Shown: positions 17,520 through 27,840 of the stretch, piece after piece | Position numbering within the stretch: position 1 is the first letter of the stretch | How the letters are laid out: the number at the start of each line of letters is the position of its first letter | NCBI RefSeq assembly: GCF_002217435.1 | Contig: NZ_MUHF01000001.1 | Span: forward strand, 406,530-470,529 | Length of the DNA stretch: 64,000 bases | Direction of reading: 5' to 3' | From: Flavobacterium reichenbachii | Lineage (GTDB): Bacteria > Bacteroidota > Bacteroidia > Flavobacteriales > Flavobacteriaceae | Program-made: the position numbers and the translations under genes | Notes under the pieces: model-generated | What the model was told of the DNA's origin: nothing | Databases searched by the model: none | What the model saw: the letters and a program-made list of their open reading frames with translations, nothing else

Positions 17520-17810
17520 TGTTTTTCTATGCGGGTGCAAAAATGCAACTAATTTTATAATGCGCAAAAGGATTTCAAAAAAAACTTTTGCTTAATTATT
17601 CTGAAAAAAGTTAAAGGTTTAATTTTTAAAGTGTAAGCTTTTTTAAAAGAATATGAAATTTTAAATATTACATTTAATTTGGAAATAAAGCCGTTATAAT
17701 TCTTGTTAAAATTCAATAAATACAATTTGTAAACAGTCAATTCTAATGAAATATAAAGATATAAACGTCAAAACACCACTTAAAAAGGGATGTTTTGATG
17801 TTTTATGGTA

Positions 17811-18350
17811 TTAAAATCTATAACCTAAATTAAAACCAAATCTCGCAATTTGAGTGTGGTCAGTCTTATCAGCATTAAATAACAGTTTGCCCCAACCGGC
17901 ATTAATTTCAAATATAAAGCCGCTTTTAGTAACCCATTTACTTCCTAAACCTATACCAAGAGAAAAATCAATTACATCAGCACCTTCAGTAAATATAGAA
18001 TGATCATTTATATCATATGTTTTTTTTCCGTCAATTGAGCTTAACATTCCAAAACCTTCGGCAAAGAAACCAGAAGCAAATTTTTTTCCAAAATATCTTC
18101 TATAGTATGGTGAAACAGAATAATTTAAATCTTTTTCATTTTTTGTATTGCCATACACAGTAAAAACAGAGACACCTAGTGAAGATTTTTGGTTTAAGTT
18201 CCTTTCATAAGTTCCTTCAAGTACACCAGTCGGAATTAATAAGACATTTAATTTTAATTCATTTTTCTTTTGATTGGGTTCGATTTCATTTTGAGCATTA
18301 ACAGAATAAAAGGCAGACAAAATGATCAGTAGTAAAAAGTTCTTTTTCAT
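17811..18350 (-). CDS. Outer-membrane beta-barrel protein (DUF3575-like)
   Basis: The product is 179 residues with signal peptide MKKNFLLLIILSAFYSVNAQ. The mature part alternates short amphipathic strands and ends in GFNLGYRF, with the terminal aromatic expected of a BAM-inserted barrel. The SPYYRRYFGK segment is typical of DUF3575-type small barrels of Bacteroidota. No specific role is known. It is a single-gene unit. Confidence 0.7.
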   Translation of the reverse strand: MKKNFLLLIILSAFYSVNAQNEIEPNQKKNELKLNVLLIPTGVLEGTYERNLNQKSSLGVSVFTVYGNTKNEKDLNYSVSPYYRRYFGKKFASGFFAEGFGMLSSIDGKKTYDINDHSIFTEGADVIDFSLGIGLGSKWVTKSGFIFEINAGWGKLLFNADKTDHTQIARFGFNLGYRF

Positions 18351-18436
18351 AAATGTGATTTAAATTATATAATCCAAAATTCACATAAGAAAAATTAGTA
18401 AAGGTTTCAAAAGCTTAAAAATGGATAAACTGGTAC

Positions 18437-19573
18437 TTATCTGCGGGTATTTTTATATTCATTTGGCGTCTGACCAGTAACTTTTTTAAATGTTTTATAA
18501 AAAGTAGTTTTTGAAGTAAAACCAGATTCTAATCCCATTGCCAGCAAATTATAGTTATCAAATTCAGAATTTGAAATCATTTCCTTTACAGCTTCAACCC
18601 GATATTGATTAATATAATTGGCAAAGTTATCTCCTGTTATCGTGTTTACAATTTGTGAAACATATCCAGCACTTATGCCGAGTTTTTCTGCAACCTTTTC
18701 TCTGTTTAATGTACTATCAGTATAAATTTGCTGCTCTTTGCAAAGTATTTCCAGTTTTTGAAAATAAAGATTATCTGCCGTTATAGATTCCCGATATTCT
18801 TCTAATGTACTATTTTCTACAATTTTAAGATTGCTATACGAAATAGCTAAATCTGTATTTAAAAAATTGTAAACGGCATCTTTGTTTTTGGCTAGTTTAT
18901 ATTTGTAAACCCCTATGTAAGCGGTCCAATGAATTATAAATGTTGCGGATAAAGCCAGGATGTTCATAGTAAAAGAGATGTCATATTCAAGAAATAAGCC
19001 GGCTAGACAGGTAATAAGCCACGTAAATAACAGTGAAGAAATAATTGTTAATAAGATGATTATCCATTTTTTTTCCTGTGAATCTTTAAAATGTCTTATC
19101 ATAAAATAAGAGTAAATCAATAGGAAAGGGATGAATGCAACGGCAAAAATAAGTTGAATTAACCCCAGTATTTTGATTAGATTGATGCCTGATTCAGGAA
19201 TAGTATAAATTCCTGCCACACGATCAAGATCGTATGTAATATTAAGGAGAGCAGAATAGGCAAATGGAATAAAACACAAATAAGATTTTTGTCTGCTTTT
19301 TACATTATTGTCAACACGTTTTAAAATAAACAGGAATAGGAAAGCAGGAATTAGAAATACCCACTCGATGTGATCAATAAAACGAAGAAACGGATAGGGA
19401 ATAAAGGCGCCTTCAACCTCAAAAACATGATTCAGTAAAATAATTGAAAGTGTAAATAGTAAACATGCCAGATATTTATTTGAGTTACTATTGAATATGG
19501 AAGACTTTAAGAAAATTAAGCCTAGAATTATTCCCTGGAAAATCGCAATATTTAAAAGTGTTGTATAAATCAA
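18437..19573 (-). CDS. Membrane-anchored AraC-family regulator
   Basis: This 378-residue protein has seven N-terminal membrane helices (about 1-225). A cytoplasmic linker follows, then an AraC helix-turn-helix domain (VAEKLGISAGYVSQIVN and SGFTSKTTFYKTFKKVTGQTPNEYK). The architecture is common in Flavobacteriia as a one-component membrane sensor. Target genes are unknown; the S41 peptidase gene lies upstream on the same strand. Confidence 0.85.
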   Translation of the reverse strand: MIYTTLLNIAIFQGIILGLIFLKSSIFNSNSNKYLACLLFTLSIILLNHVFEVEGAFIPYPFLRFIDHIEWVFLIPAFLFLFILKRVDNNVKSRQKSYLCFIPFAYSALLNITYDLDRVAGIYTIPESGINLIKILGLIQLIFAVAFIPFLLIYSYFMIRHFKDSQEKKWIIILLTIISSLLFTWLITCLAGLFLEYDISFTMNILALSATFIIHWTAYIGVYKYKLAKNKDAVYNFLNTDLAISYSNLKIVENSTLEEYRESITADNLYFQKLEILCKEQQIYTDSTLNREKVAEKLGISAGYVSQIVNTITGDNFANYINQYRVEAVKEMISNSEFDNYNLLAMGLESGFTSKTTFYKTFKKVTGQTPNEYKNTRR

Positions 19574-19894
19574 TTTTTTAATATAAAAGTTGTTTATAAG
19601 ATTTGTTTTGGGGTATCAGGTTTATAAGTCAATTTTTAAAAACAGAGCTTTTGCATAAGAATTGATAAGACGAATTTATACCAATAACACATCATTTTCT
19701 TAGCAGATTAAGAAATGATTAACTAAAATATCCATTTCCGGAAGCGCTCTCACAAAAGCTGTGCGAATGTGTGTTTACTTTGTACTGCAATCTAAATCAA
19801 GTAAAAAACAGCTTTGCAAAAAGAAGTCAAAAACAAAAAAGCTCCAGATTTCTCAAAAGCTTTCTATTGGTTTTGGAAGTATAGAAAATCCAAA
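19574..19894. other. Intergenic region between S41 peptidase and AraC gene
   Basis: This is about 320 bases. A decayed copy of the AGCTCCAGATTTCTC terminator lies at about 19838-19868 and probably ends S41 peptidase transcription. The rest shows no supportable gene. Confidence 0.4.
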
Positions 19895-21460
19895 TTATTT
19901 CATTTTTATAAGTTTCAGAGTGAATTCCATTTGTGTATCCTTATGTTCGAAAAAATCATTTAGAGATGGCCAAACTTCATAGTCTGGAATAATACCATGA
20001 CCTTCTGGCTGATTGTCTTTTTTTGGAGCATCCTGCACTAGATTTACAATTGAAAATTGTGTTTTTATCTTTGAATTAGGAAGCTCATAGACCAGTGGTG
20101 TATGTCCGTTATGAAGATAATAGCCGCCAACAGTCTCTACACCAATAATGGCAACATTTTGAACATACCCTTTTACCAGAGAAGCAAAATGTGAAGCAGC
20201 TGAAGCCACATTTTCATTAATCAAAAGATAAAGATTTCCTTTAAAGATGGGTGATTTAGGATGATAAACCGGATTGTATTTTTGGTTTTGCAGGCTTATA
20301 TTGTTTTTAAAAACAGGATAAACATCTTTTAAGTATTCTTTCCCCATTTTTTTGGAAACACTATCTATTCGTTCTGAGGTTGAAACGCCCCAGAAATATT
20401 TTTCGTAAGGTAAAAAGTTGGGGTCAAAGATTATAGAAGCCTTTACATTTTCTTTGAATGGTTTATCTGTGAGGTACATTACGGGCTGTTCAAAGTTGGG
20501 ATCACTGCCTCCGGGATTATTTCTAACATCAATTATAAGATTAGAAACCTTGTTTTTGTCCAGTCCTGTAAAAACGCTGTCTAAAAATTGAACGTACGTC
20601 TTAAACTTCGGATCGTCTGATCCGTATGCCATACCAAAAGATCTTAGATTTAATAAACCTACAGTCGCATTAAGCATGCGAAAGCTATAAGCAGGCTGTT
20701 TTTTAAAATCTATCAATTCTGTAACAGAAGCACTAAATCTATTTTTAATATTTATTTCTCTTTGGTTGAGTGTTACTGCGGGAAGCACCTTTTTTTGAAG
20801 AGATTCAGATTTTGGTGAGTTGTATTCTATGATAAATTCATCGCAAAGACCATATTCCAGCAGATAGTTTATACCAAACGATTTATTTACGCTGGCCGAT
20901 AATTTTTCTGTAATGTTAAAACCATCTGCTGTATAATATTTATAAAAAGACTGCATTAATTGTACATCATTTACTCCGTTTATACTTCTTATCCTCGATC
21001 CAGGTGGTATATCAGATGATTGACCATCAAAAATAATTTGTCCGTTAATATAAACAAGAGGATAAGGGAAAAATGATTTTTGTCGCTTCAGAAAATTTAT
21101 TAAATCGAGATCAGGAATAGTATAGTTATGTACACTTCCTTCAAAATCGGCCAGGCGGAGCATTATTTTGTAAAACTCGGTAACGCGCATTGGCTTTTTA
21201 ATACTTTTAATGGTTGTATTGTAAATGCTGTCTATTTGTTTTTTAGAGCGGTATTGGTATAAGCCCGAATTTACTTTTTCGTTTATGGCAAGGAGTATTT
21301 TAAGATCCTCTCGCAGCTGTTTTTCTGAAAGCATTTTATTATACAGCATTAAACTATCCTTTCCGTTATTATCAAAGCTTTGTCCCTGAATTTTAAAGGT
21401 GAAGAAAAATAACAATAGGATTGTGAAAATTGGTATCAGATTTTTATTATTCATAAACAT
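19895..21460 (-). CDS. S41-family peptidase
   Basis: The product is 521 residues with an N-terminal signal sequence (FTILLLFFFTFKIQGQ). Methionine 3 (21454) is an equally good start. The C-terminal half carries the S41 catalytic region: NLIIDVRNNPGGSDPNF, then LYLLINENVASAASHFASLVKG with the likely nucleophilic Ser, and VGGYYLHNGHTP. This is the tail-specific protease/TSP fold, here without an obvious PDZ domain. It is likely periplasmic. Substrate unknown. Confidence 0.8.
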   Translation of the reverse strand: MFMNNKNLIPIFTILLLFFFTFKIQGQSFDNNGKDSLMLYNKMLSEKQLREDLKILLAINEKVNSGLYQYRSKKQIDSIYNTTIKSIKKPMRVTEFYKIMLRLADFEGSVHNYTIPDLDLINFLKRQKSFFPYPLVYINGQIIFDGQSSDIPPGSRIRSINGVNDVQLMQSFYKYYTADGFNITEKLSASVNKSFGINYLLEYGLCDEFIIEYNSPKSESLQKKVLPAVTLNQREINIKNRFSASVTELIDFKKQPAYSFRMLNATVGLLNLRSFGMAYGSDDPKFKTYVQFLDSVFTGLDKNKVSNLIIDVRNNPGGSDPNFEQPVMYLTDKPFKENVKASIIFDPNFLPYEKYFWGVSTSERIDSVSKKMGKEYLKDVYPVFKNNISLQNQKYNPVYHPKSPIFKGNLYLLINENVASAASHFASLVKGYVQNVAIIGVETVGGYYLHNGHTPLVYELPNSKIKTQFSIVNLVQDAPKKDNQPEGHGIIPDYEVWPSLNDFFEHKDTQMEFTLKLIKMK

Positions 21461-22025
21461 ATTAGATATAGGTTATTCGATTCTAAATACAGATCTGTTC
21501 GTAATAATTTGTAATTGAATATATTAATAAATGTACCGCTTGTGCTTTCAATTTTTAGAGTTTAATATTCTCTTTTGATAATTATTTTAGCTTATTTTTT
21601 TCAACTGTAGTCTTGTGATAAAAATAGGACAAATTGCATTACGGCAAAAGAAAAATAATTTAAATATAGATCATGAAAGAAACGAACTTAAAACACAAGA
21701 TTAACCTGCAAATACCTCCTGAATTTTAAGGATTACAGATGTATAATTAATATAAAAGAAAAAAAATCTACTTGTTTTTCAATAAGTCGTTTATATTTTT
21801 TTTCATTTCTATTTTGATAAAAGTAGGTTTCTATTTATAAAAATGATTAGTTTCGTTTGCATTTAAATTAGTTTAAAACTTATGAGCAAATTGACATGAA
21901 AAGCATTTTCTTATCTATCAAATAATGCATAAACGAGTTTTTTTCCAAATTTAAATGGAATGAAAAAATTAAAATAATACCTAAATATATTTAACATAAC
22001 CAAACCAAAAACCCCTAATCTAAAA
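21461..22025. other. Divergent intergenic region
   Basis: This is about 565 bases of very AT-rich DNA between the divergent S41 peptidase and erythromycin-esterase-like genes. It must hold both promoters. I see no coding frame, structured RNA or repeat that I can support. Confidence 0.4.
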
Positions 22026-24206
22026 ATGAAAAGAACATTTTTAATAATACTTTGTAGTGTTTTTTACGCAATCGGTAATGCACAAAATTTCAATCCAAAA
22101 GTCTTGAATTTGCCCGAGAATCCATCTAATGAGGATTTCTCTTTTTTAAAAGAAGAATTAAGAGGCGTACAAGTGCTCATGTTGGGAGAGAAATCACATT
22201 TTGATGGAAATGTTTTTGAGATGAAAACTAAGATTATTGAATATTTGTACAAAGAACTTGGGTTTACAACCATTGCATTCGAATCTGGCGTGTATGACGT
22301 TTGGAAAGCTGAGAATGAAATTAAAAAAGGGGCAAATGTACAGCTGGCTTTTAAAAATTCTTTATTTACCATTTGGTCCAATACCAATGAATTTCAAAGT
22401 TTTGTTCAATTTTATGACGCCAATAAATCAAATTTAAAGCTATTTGGATTTGATAGTCAAATTTCAGGAAAATATGGGGATGAAAACTTATTCATTGATC
22501 TGTATGAATATTGTGAAAAGAACCAATTAGAACTGAAACTAGAAAGAGGAGATTTAGAATTGCTGATTGAATCAATCAATTACTCCTATGTTTTTGATGA
22601 AAATGATATCACTTACAGCCAGTATAAATCATCTTTTGAAAATTTACTAAAAGCAATTACTAAAAAGCCTAAAACAGAAACCAGTTTTTATTGGACGCAG
22701 ATAGTAAAGAGCTTGCTTTCGCTCGGTGAAAAATGTTATTTTAAAAAGCCACAAATTGAAAGCCCTTTTCATACCGGTTCTAAGGATAATATTAGAGATA
22801 AACAAATGGCTGATAATCTATTGGAATATATTAAAAATCATCCAAATGAAAAGATAATATGCTGGGGTGCAAATCAACATTTTGTCAATGATATGTCTTC
22901 TGTAACGGCGCCAATTATCAAAGATTTTGTTCCGATGGGATCTTATGTAAAAAAAGAATTAAAAGAAAAGATGTACAGTTTTGCGGCTGTTACTGCAGCC
23001 GACTCCGTTTATCTTGGAGGAAAATGGAATACCACAGTAATCGATAAAAAATCTTTTGAATATTATTTGAGAAGTAAAAACAAGGCTCATATGTTTATTT
23101 CATCAAAACAAGATGAAATGGAGAAACCACAATTAAATAGATTATTCAGTCCTGAAGTTTTTGTTGAAGTAAAATTGAACTCCATTCACGATGGTTATTT
23201 TTATTTTAATAAAGTAAGTCAATCTACTTCAATTCCTAAAAATGAAAACGAACTAGAGACAACAAACAAAAGCAGATTTACAAGCAATGAAAATCTTAGA
23301 CCAGTTGAAGAGATCCAAAAAGAGGTTAATAAAAAAGGAATTGCTTTAGATGAAGTCATTGTTCGTGGCCGAAAGTACCCTTATACTGTAGTAAAACACG
23401 TAATTGAAAATTTAATCAAAAACTATCCTTCAAAAGATTTCAATTCGCAATTAATTTCAAATATTGATGTTAAAGTTCAGGATACAACGACGTTAAACCT
23501 AGATTTTATTGCAAAACAATATGACTTAGGTTATGATAAAGATATCCGAAATTACACCCAGATTCAAGAAATACGATGGAATATAAAAAACGGATACAAT
23601 CCAAAAAGTTTGCGAGGTCCATTTTATCACGTTTATGTAGGTAATCCCATAAAATTTAGTCAATATTTGAATGAAAAGAAATTTAAAAAATTTGTTTTTA
23701 AGGAAGATGACGATATAATGTATGACGGCAAAGAGGTTTATGTAATTAATTTTTCTACACTTAGGGATCAATATAGTTATACACACAGAAATTTTTTATG
23801 TGATTTTTCGGGAACGCTTTACATAAACAAGGACGATTATGCTATTGTAAAAGTAATTGAGAAATGGGACATTAAAAAATACGACAGCAGTTTTGATAAA
23901 AAATTAGAGTTAATGGGCTGGCCTGAAAATTATGTCCAAAAAGAATCTACGTTAGAAATTACAGAAACAAATTTAAAAAAGGCAAATGGACTTTATTATA
24001 TAAGTGAGGTCGAAAATAAGATTTATGGTAATATAACAGACAAAAATAACCGTATTAAGCCATTTCAAGTTATTGTAAAATCAATTTTGAATGATTTTAA
24101 TATCCTTCAAGTCGAAAAATTCACATACAAACAAGAGAAAACTATTTTCGATAAGGTCGATTATAATAAAACATTTTGGGACAAATATCAATCTCCTATT
24201 AAATAG
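22026..24206 (+). CDS. Erythromycin esterase-like protein fused to a C-terminal outer-membrane-associated domain
   Basis: The product is 726 residues with signal peptide MKRTFLIILCSVFYAIGNAQ. Residues about 40-400 match the erythromycin esterase/succinoglycan-type family: MLGEKSHFDGNVFEMKTKII (Glu and His of the active site), FESGVYDVW, and later CWGANQHFVND with its His. Residues about 430-726 (LDEVIVRGRKYPYTVVKHVIENL...) resemble the C-terminal part of carboxypeptidase-regulatory-like exported proteins of Bacteroidota. Macrolide hydrolysis is possible but not shown; many family members act on other substrates. A remnant of a cassette site (24219-24240) follows it, so it may once have been a cassette gene. 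Confidence 0.75.
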   Translation: MKRTFLIILCSVFYAIGNAQNFNPKVLNLPENPSNEDFSFLKEELRGVQVLMLGEKSHFDGNVFEMKTKIIEYLYKELGFTTIAFESGVYDVWKAENEIKKGANVQLAFKNSLFTIWSNTNEFQSFVQFYDANKSNLKLFGFDSQISGKYGDENLFIDLYEYCEKNQLELKLERGDLELLIESINYSYVFDENDITYSQYKSSFENLLKAITKKPKTETSFYWTQIVKSLLSLGEKCYFKKPQIESPFHTGSKDNIRDKQMADNLLEYIKNHPNEKIICWGANQHFVNDMSSVTAPIIKDFVPMGSYVKKELKEKMYSFAAVTAADSVYLGGKWNTTVIDKKSFEYYLRSKNKAHMFISSKQDEMEKPQLNRLFSPEVFVEVKLNSIHDGYFYFNKVSQSTSIPKNENELETTNKSRFTSNENLRPVEEIQKEVNKKGIALDEVIVRGRKYPYTVVKHVIENLIKNYPSKDFNSQLISNIDVKVQDTTTLNLDFIAKQYDLGYDKDIRNYTQIQEIRWNIKNGYNPKSLRGPFYHVYVGNPIKFSQYLNEKKFKKFVFKEDDDIMYDGKEVYVINFSTLRDQYSYTHRNFLCDFSGTLYINKDDYAIVKVIEKWDIKKYDSSFDKKLELMGWPENYVQKESTLEITETNLKKANGLYYISEVENKIYGNITDKNNRIKPFQVIVKSILNDFNILQVEKFTYKQEKTIFDKVDYNKTFWDKYQSPIK

Positions 24207-24218
24207 TAAATCAGAGTG

Positions 24219-24240
24219 AAGCTCCAGAACGTTATCATTA
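24219..24240 (+). repeat. Remnant 3' end of a cassette recombination site
   Basis: The short stretch CTCCAGAACGTTATC matches the right end (CCAGAACGTTA) of the intact sites at 39.6-49.1 kb. The left arm and centre are missing. Confidence 0.5.
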
Positions 24241-24261
24241 AGCCCAAAAAGTGCAAAACAT

Positions 24262-24732
24262 ATGTATAGAAGATTTTTATTTGTTTTTATATTATTTTTT
24301 TCTTGTAATAATGAAAAAAACAATTCTCAATCTACTGAGAATATAAAGGCTGTAAAATCAAGAAGTATGATGGAAGAACTCGAAAAATATTTAAAACACG
24401 CTGATGAAGTGACAAATAGCGAAGTAAAAGAATTCCACATAAATTTTTACGAAGATGGTAGCGAATGTCTTTTTGAAATCAATTATGAGAATAATTTATA
24501 TAGTCTTGAAAATATGAAATCAAATGACGGGTATTTGAATATTAATGATAAAAAAATATTTTTTCATGGACTAAATTTATTTTGCAGCAGAGACTTTATA
24601 AACTCGAGGTTCTTAAAGAAGGAAAAGGTGAATGTTAAAAGATACAACAAAAAATATAAATATGGTGATGATTTATTTCAATTATATTTAATAATTGGAA
24701 AAGGTAAACTCCGAAGACTTGCAAAAGCATAA
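24262..24732 (+). CDS. Hypothetical lipoprotein (decayed-array cassette gene)
   Basis: The product is 156 residues and starts MYRRFLFVFILFFSC, a lipoprotein signal with Cys at about residue 15. The rest is a small acidic/basic domain without a known motif. It lies between two cassette-site remnants and has the size and layout of a single cassette gene. Confidence 0.6.
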   Translation: MYRRFLFVFILFFSCNNEKNNSQSTENIKAVKSRSMMEELEKYLKHADEVTNSEVKEFHINFYEDGSECLFEINYENNLYSLENMKSNDGYLNINDKKIFFHGLNLFCSRDFINSRFLKKEKVNVKRYNKKYKYGDDLFQLYLIIGKGKLRRLAKA

Positions 24733-24737
24733 ACCCC

Positions 24738-24877
24738 AGTTCGTAACAGCAATTATAACACATTTAGGGATTGACTTTCTGGAAAGTTTGCCTTGTATTT
24801 GTTATCAATTGATTAAATCGCAACAATAAATTTAATTTAGTTTCCAAACCCCAGTAGCGGCAACACCTTTGTTGCAA
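24738..24877 (+). repeat. Degenerate cassette recombination site
   Basis: This stretch starts CGTAACAGC, contains the conserved centre CTTGTATTTG and TTTAATTTAGT, and ends GTAGCGGCAACACC before TTTGTTGC. The order is the same as in the intact sites, but the end corresponding to AGAACGTTA is mutated. Confidence 0.65.
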
Positions 24878-24897
24878 ATTTCACACAAAAAATAAAA

Positions 24898-26256
24898 ATG
24901 AAAAAAAAACTATTCATAATTTTAATACTATTTAGCATAACATTACAAGCACAAAAAGATATTAAATACCATGAAATTGATTCTTTAATCGAGACTAATT
25001 CAATGATTAACTCGATGAACGCAATTAAAAAACTCAAAGAAGATTTTTCAAAAGATTCGAATAATTCAAATTATTGGCTTAGATATTCAAAGGCTTCATT
25101 TGTTTTTTTTAGATACGAAGATGCTTCATCCAGTATTGATAAAGCAATTCAATTAAATCCAAACGATTCAGAGTTGTATTTTGAAAAAGGAATGCTTAAT
25201 AATAAAATTGATAAACTTGATATAGCACTGCAAGCATTTGAAAAAGCTGTAGAGATTAAAAAAGCGGGTAAATATTTTTACTGGAAAGGTATTGTAAACC
25301 AACAGTTGGGAAATATACAGAGTACTGAAAATGATTATCAGGCTGCTATCGCAAATAAATTTGAAAGCCCGGAATTATTTAACAACTTTGCAATTCTTTT
25401 GGCAGAAAACGGCAACAACGAAAAAGCTTTGGTAATGATTAATAAAGCAATTAATCTTGATAACAAATTTGCACGAGCGTATTCTGCAAGAGCCAAAATT
25501 AACTTCTCATTATTAAATTTTGATTCGGCTTGCAAAGATGGAAAATATGCAATAAAACTAGGGCATCGAAATCCGTTTCAAATCCCAGATTCAATTTGTA
25601 ATGGTACTTTAAATCAAAAACTACAATTTGCTGCAGATATGTTTGCTGTAAGTAAATCATATAGACAAGGAATTACGGCTTACACCATGTTGATAAACAA
25701 TAAGGCCGCAAAATCAGATAATTTTTTAAATCGAGGTTACTGCTATTTTCAAATTAAAGACTATGTAAATGCCGAAAAGGATTATCTCAAGGCTTTATCT
25801 CTTCCGAAAGCTGCACTCGATCAAATTTATGACAATTTAAGTTTGTTGTATTTTGATTTGAAAAATTTTGAAAAATCAATAGTATATTCAACAAAACGTA
25901 TTGCACTAAATCCAGAAAATCACGTTCCCTATATTGACAGAGGACTTTGCTATAGAAAATTAAAAAATTATGCCGATGCTGAAAAAGATTTTAATAAATC
26001 TTTAGAATTGAAACCGGACTTTTTTAGAGCATTTGGTTATCGTTCATTTTTATTTTTGGAACTGGGCCAATATCAAAAATCATTGGATGATGCTGGTAAA
26101 TCAATTAAAATAAATCCCAAATATGGTTATGGTTACATGGTTCGGGCTCAAGCAAAACAACAAACCGGAATACCCGATTTCTGTGAAGATTATTACAACG
26201 CAAAAAAATATGGTGAACCTGATGCTGAAAAAGGAATAAAAGAATATTGTAAATAA
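24898..26256 (+). CDS. TPR-repeat exported protein
   Basis: The product is 452 residues with signal peptide MKKKLFIILILFSITLQAQ. It then has about ten tetratricopeptide repeats with the A-x-x-x-Y/F and N-P pattern (for example KAIQLNPNDSELYFEKG and SLELKPDFFRAFGYRS). It is a protein-interaction scaffold, likely periplasmic. It sits between degenerate cassette sites. The cassette's outer ends still show complementary GTTGCAAATT/AATCTGCAAC bases. Confidence 0.8.
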   Translation: MKKKLFIILILFSITLQAQKDIKYHEIDSLIETNSMINSMNAIKKLKEDFSKDSNNSNYWLRYSKASFVFFRYEDASSSIDKAIQLNPNDSELYFEKGMLNNKIDKLDIALQAFEKAVEIKKAGKYFYWKGIVNQQLGNIQSTENDYQAAIANKFESPELFNNFAILLAENGNNEKALVMINKAINLDNKFARAYSARAKINFSLLNFDSACKDGKYAIKLGHRNPFQIPDSICNGTLNQKLQFAADMFAVSKSYRQGITAYTMLINNKAAKSDNFLNRGYCYFQIKDYVNAEKDYLKALSLPKAALDQIYDNLSLLYFDLKNFEKSIVYSTKRIALNPENHVPYIDRGLCYRKLKNYADAEKDFNKSLELKPDFFRAFGYRSFLFLELGQYQKSLDDAGKSIKINPKYGYGYMVRAQAKQQTGIPDFCEDYYNAKKYGEPDAEKGIKEYCK

Positions 26257-26264
26257 AAAAAATC

Positions 26265-26326
26265 TGCAACTAACAGCAGTGCAACGGATTTTTGCAATAG
26301 ACATAATTGAAAGCAATCTAACCAAA
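26265..26326 (+). repeat. Left half of a cassette recombination site
   Basis: TGCAACTAACAGCAGTGCAACGG matches the left arm of the intact sites (TAACAGC-CACTACAACGG), followed by ATTTTTGCAATAGAC. The right half has been lost. Confidence 0.5.
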
Positions 26327-26344
26327 AATTATGCAAAAAAGATT

Positions 26345-26725
26345 ATGAAATATATTATCGGAATATTATTTTTAGTGTTGATTTCATGTTCAAAAAAAGA
26401 GGAAACAATCAACAAAGATCTTATAAGTTTTAAATCAAAGTTTTTAGGTGAATTGGGAAGTGATGATTATGAAAAATTATTGGATAAAACCAAATTAAAA
26501 ATCAAAGCTCAATACATAGATGATGTGATTTTTGTAACTAATTATGTTGAAAGTAATGCTTGTGGAGAATATAGTGGAGATATTGAAATCAAAAAAGATT
26601 CAATTCTCTTAATATTTAAATCAGTTTCAGATTTGGTTTGCACATCAAGATCTGTAGAAAAGTTAACTTACATCATAAATAATCCAAAAGAAAAAAAATA
26701 TAAATTCTCTATACGCTATGAATAA
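26345..26725 (+). CDS. Hypothetical lipoprotein
   Basis: I choose the ATG at 26345, which gives MKYIIGILFLVLISCSKKEE, a clear lipoprotein signal. The longer frame to 26279 reads through cassette-site DNA. The 126-residue product has no recognised domain. Its position and size fit a cassette gene. Confidence 0.6.
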   Translation: MKYIIGILFLVLISCSKKEETINKDLISFKSKFLGELGSDDYEKLLDKTKLKIKAQYIDDVIFVTNYVESNACGEYSGDIEIKKDSILLIFKSVSDLVCTSRSVEKLTYIINNPKEKKYKFSIRYE

Positions 26726-26734
26726 CATAGCCAG

Positions 26735-26796
26735 CTCATAATAGCTTTTACAACAGATTTGAGCAATAGACTTTCCCGAAGCAGAACGTTAACAGC
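26735..26796 (+). repeat. Deleted cassette recombination site
   Basis: A shortened site: TTTTACAACAGATTTGAGC at the left and GCAGAACGTTAACAGC at the right, with the middle (TTGTATTTG block) missing. Confidence 0.5.
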
Positions 26797-26804
26797 AATT
26801 TAAA

Positions 26805-27839
26805 ATGATACAATTGATAATAAGACATTTCATAATATTAGTTTTTCTCGTTCCAATACTTTTGTTCGGACAGAAACAAGAAGACCTTACCGCAAGTCAA
26901 ATTGTAGATTCATCATTAATTTTTTGCGGTGGTGAAATACGAATTTCAAAAATTGAATCAAGTAAAATAAATTACTTGCTTATTCAGCCAGATCAGACAA
27001 TAGCAATAATAAATGAGCAGCTGAATACTGGCAAAAAATACGTTCAATGTATTTTATCAAAGAGTCATTCCCCGCAGACCACTTTCTTTAACGGAGAAAA
27101 AATCAGCAGGGTTGATGGAAGCTCAATTACTCACATTACAGATGTACAATCAAAAGAGGAAGTAAAGCTTAAAACATACAATCAAATTCAATATGGATAC
27201 AAACAGTTAAAATATCAATTAACCCGATTACCTGACCAAAAATTTAAAAACTTCGATTGTTTTGTAGTAAATGCAAAAGCAGACAATGGATATACTACCA
27301 TGAACTTTTTTGACAAAACGAATTTCAGGTTACTTATGATTATGTATCCAAACGGAAATAAATCTTTAATGATTGATTATATTTTTAAAGACAATGTTTT
27401 ATTCAATTCTCATATCTTAAATACAATTTCAAATTCTGATAAAATACAAACATTGAAACTTCAAACCATTGATTTAAATCCAGTAATTTCAAATACTTGG
27501 TTTAACTGTCCTTATACGGATACTGTTATGATTCCTGATTATATTAAAAAAGGAGAATTTATTTCAACAAATGGAGCGCATACCCGATTTACAAGAACAG
27601 AAATTGCAATGGATTATACTGATGAAAGTGGAAGCGTGATATTGAAACGCTTTTTAGCATGGAACATTATTTCACCGGACACTTTTGGTTTAATTGATGA
27701 AAAAGCGTTTAAAAACAATGATCAATCTTCATCATCACAAATATTAGTTAGAGTTGTTTCATGGGACGAGAAAGGATACGTTTGCCAATGGATTACAGAC
27801 AAATATACAGATACTCAGGATTACAAATTAATTAAATGA
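26805..27839 (+). CDS. Exported hypothetical protein, possibly LolA-like
   Basis: The product is 344 residues with signal peptide (IIRHFIILVFLVPILLFGQ). The mature part is beta-rich. Segments such as FNGEKISRVDGSSITHITD and FRLLMIMYPNGNKSLMIDYIF recall the outer-membrane lipoprotein-sorting (LolA-like) fold of Bacteroidota exported proteins, but this is a weak match. Lies in the decayed left array. Confidence 0.55.
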   Translation: MIQLIIRHFIILVFLVPILLFGQKQEDLTASQIVDSSLIFCGGEIRISKIESSKINYLLIQPDQTIAIINEQLNTGKKYVQCILSKSHSPQTTFFNGEKISRVDGSSITHITDVQSKEEVKLKTYNQIQYGYKQLKYQLTRLPDQKFKNFDCFVVNAKADNGYTTMNFFDKTNFRLLMIMYPNGNKSLMIDYIFKDNVLFNSHILNTISNSDKIQTLKLQTIDLNPVISNTWFNCPYTDTVMIPDYIKKGEFISTNGAHTRFTRTEIAMDYTDESGSVILKRFLAWNIISPDTFGLIDEKAFKNNDQSSSSQILVRVVSWDEKGYVCQWITDKYTDTQDYKLIK

Positions 27840-27840
27840 G

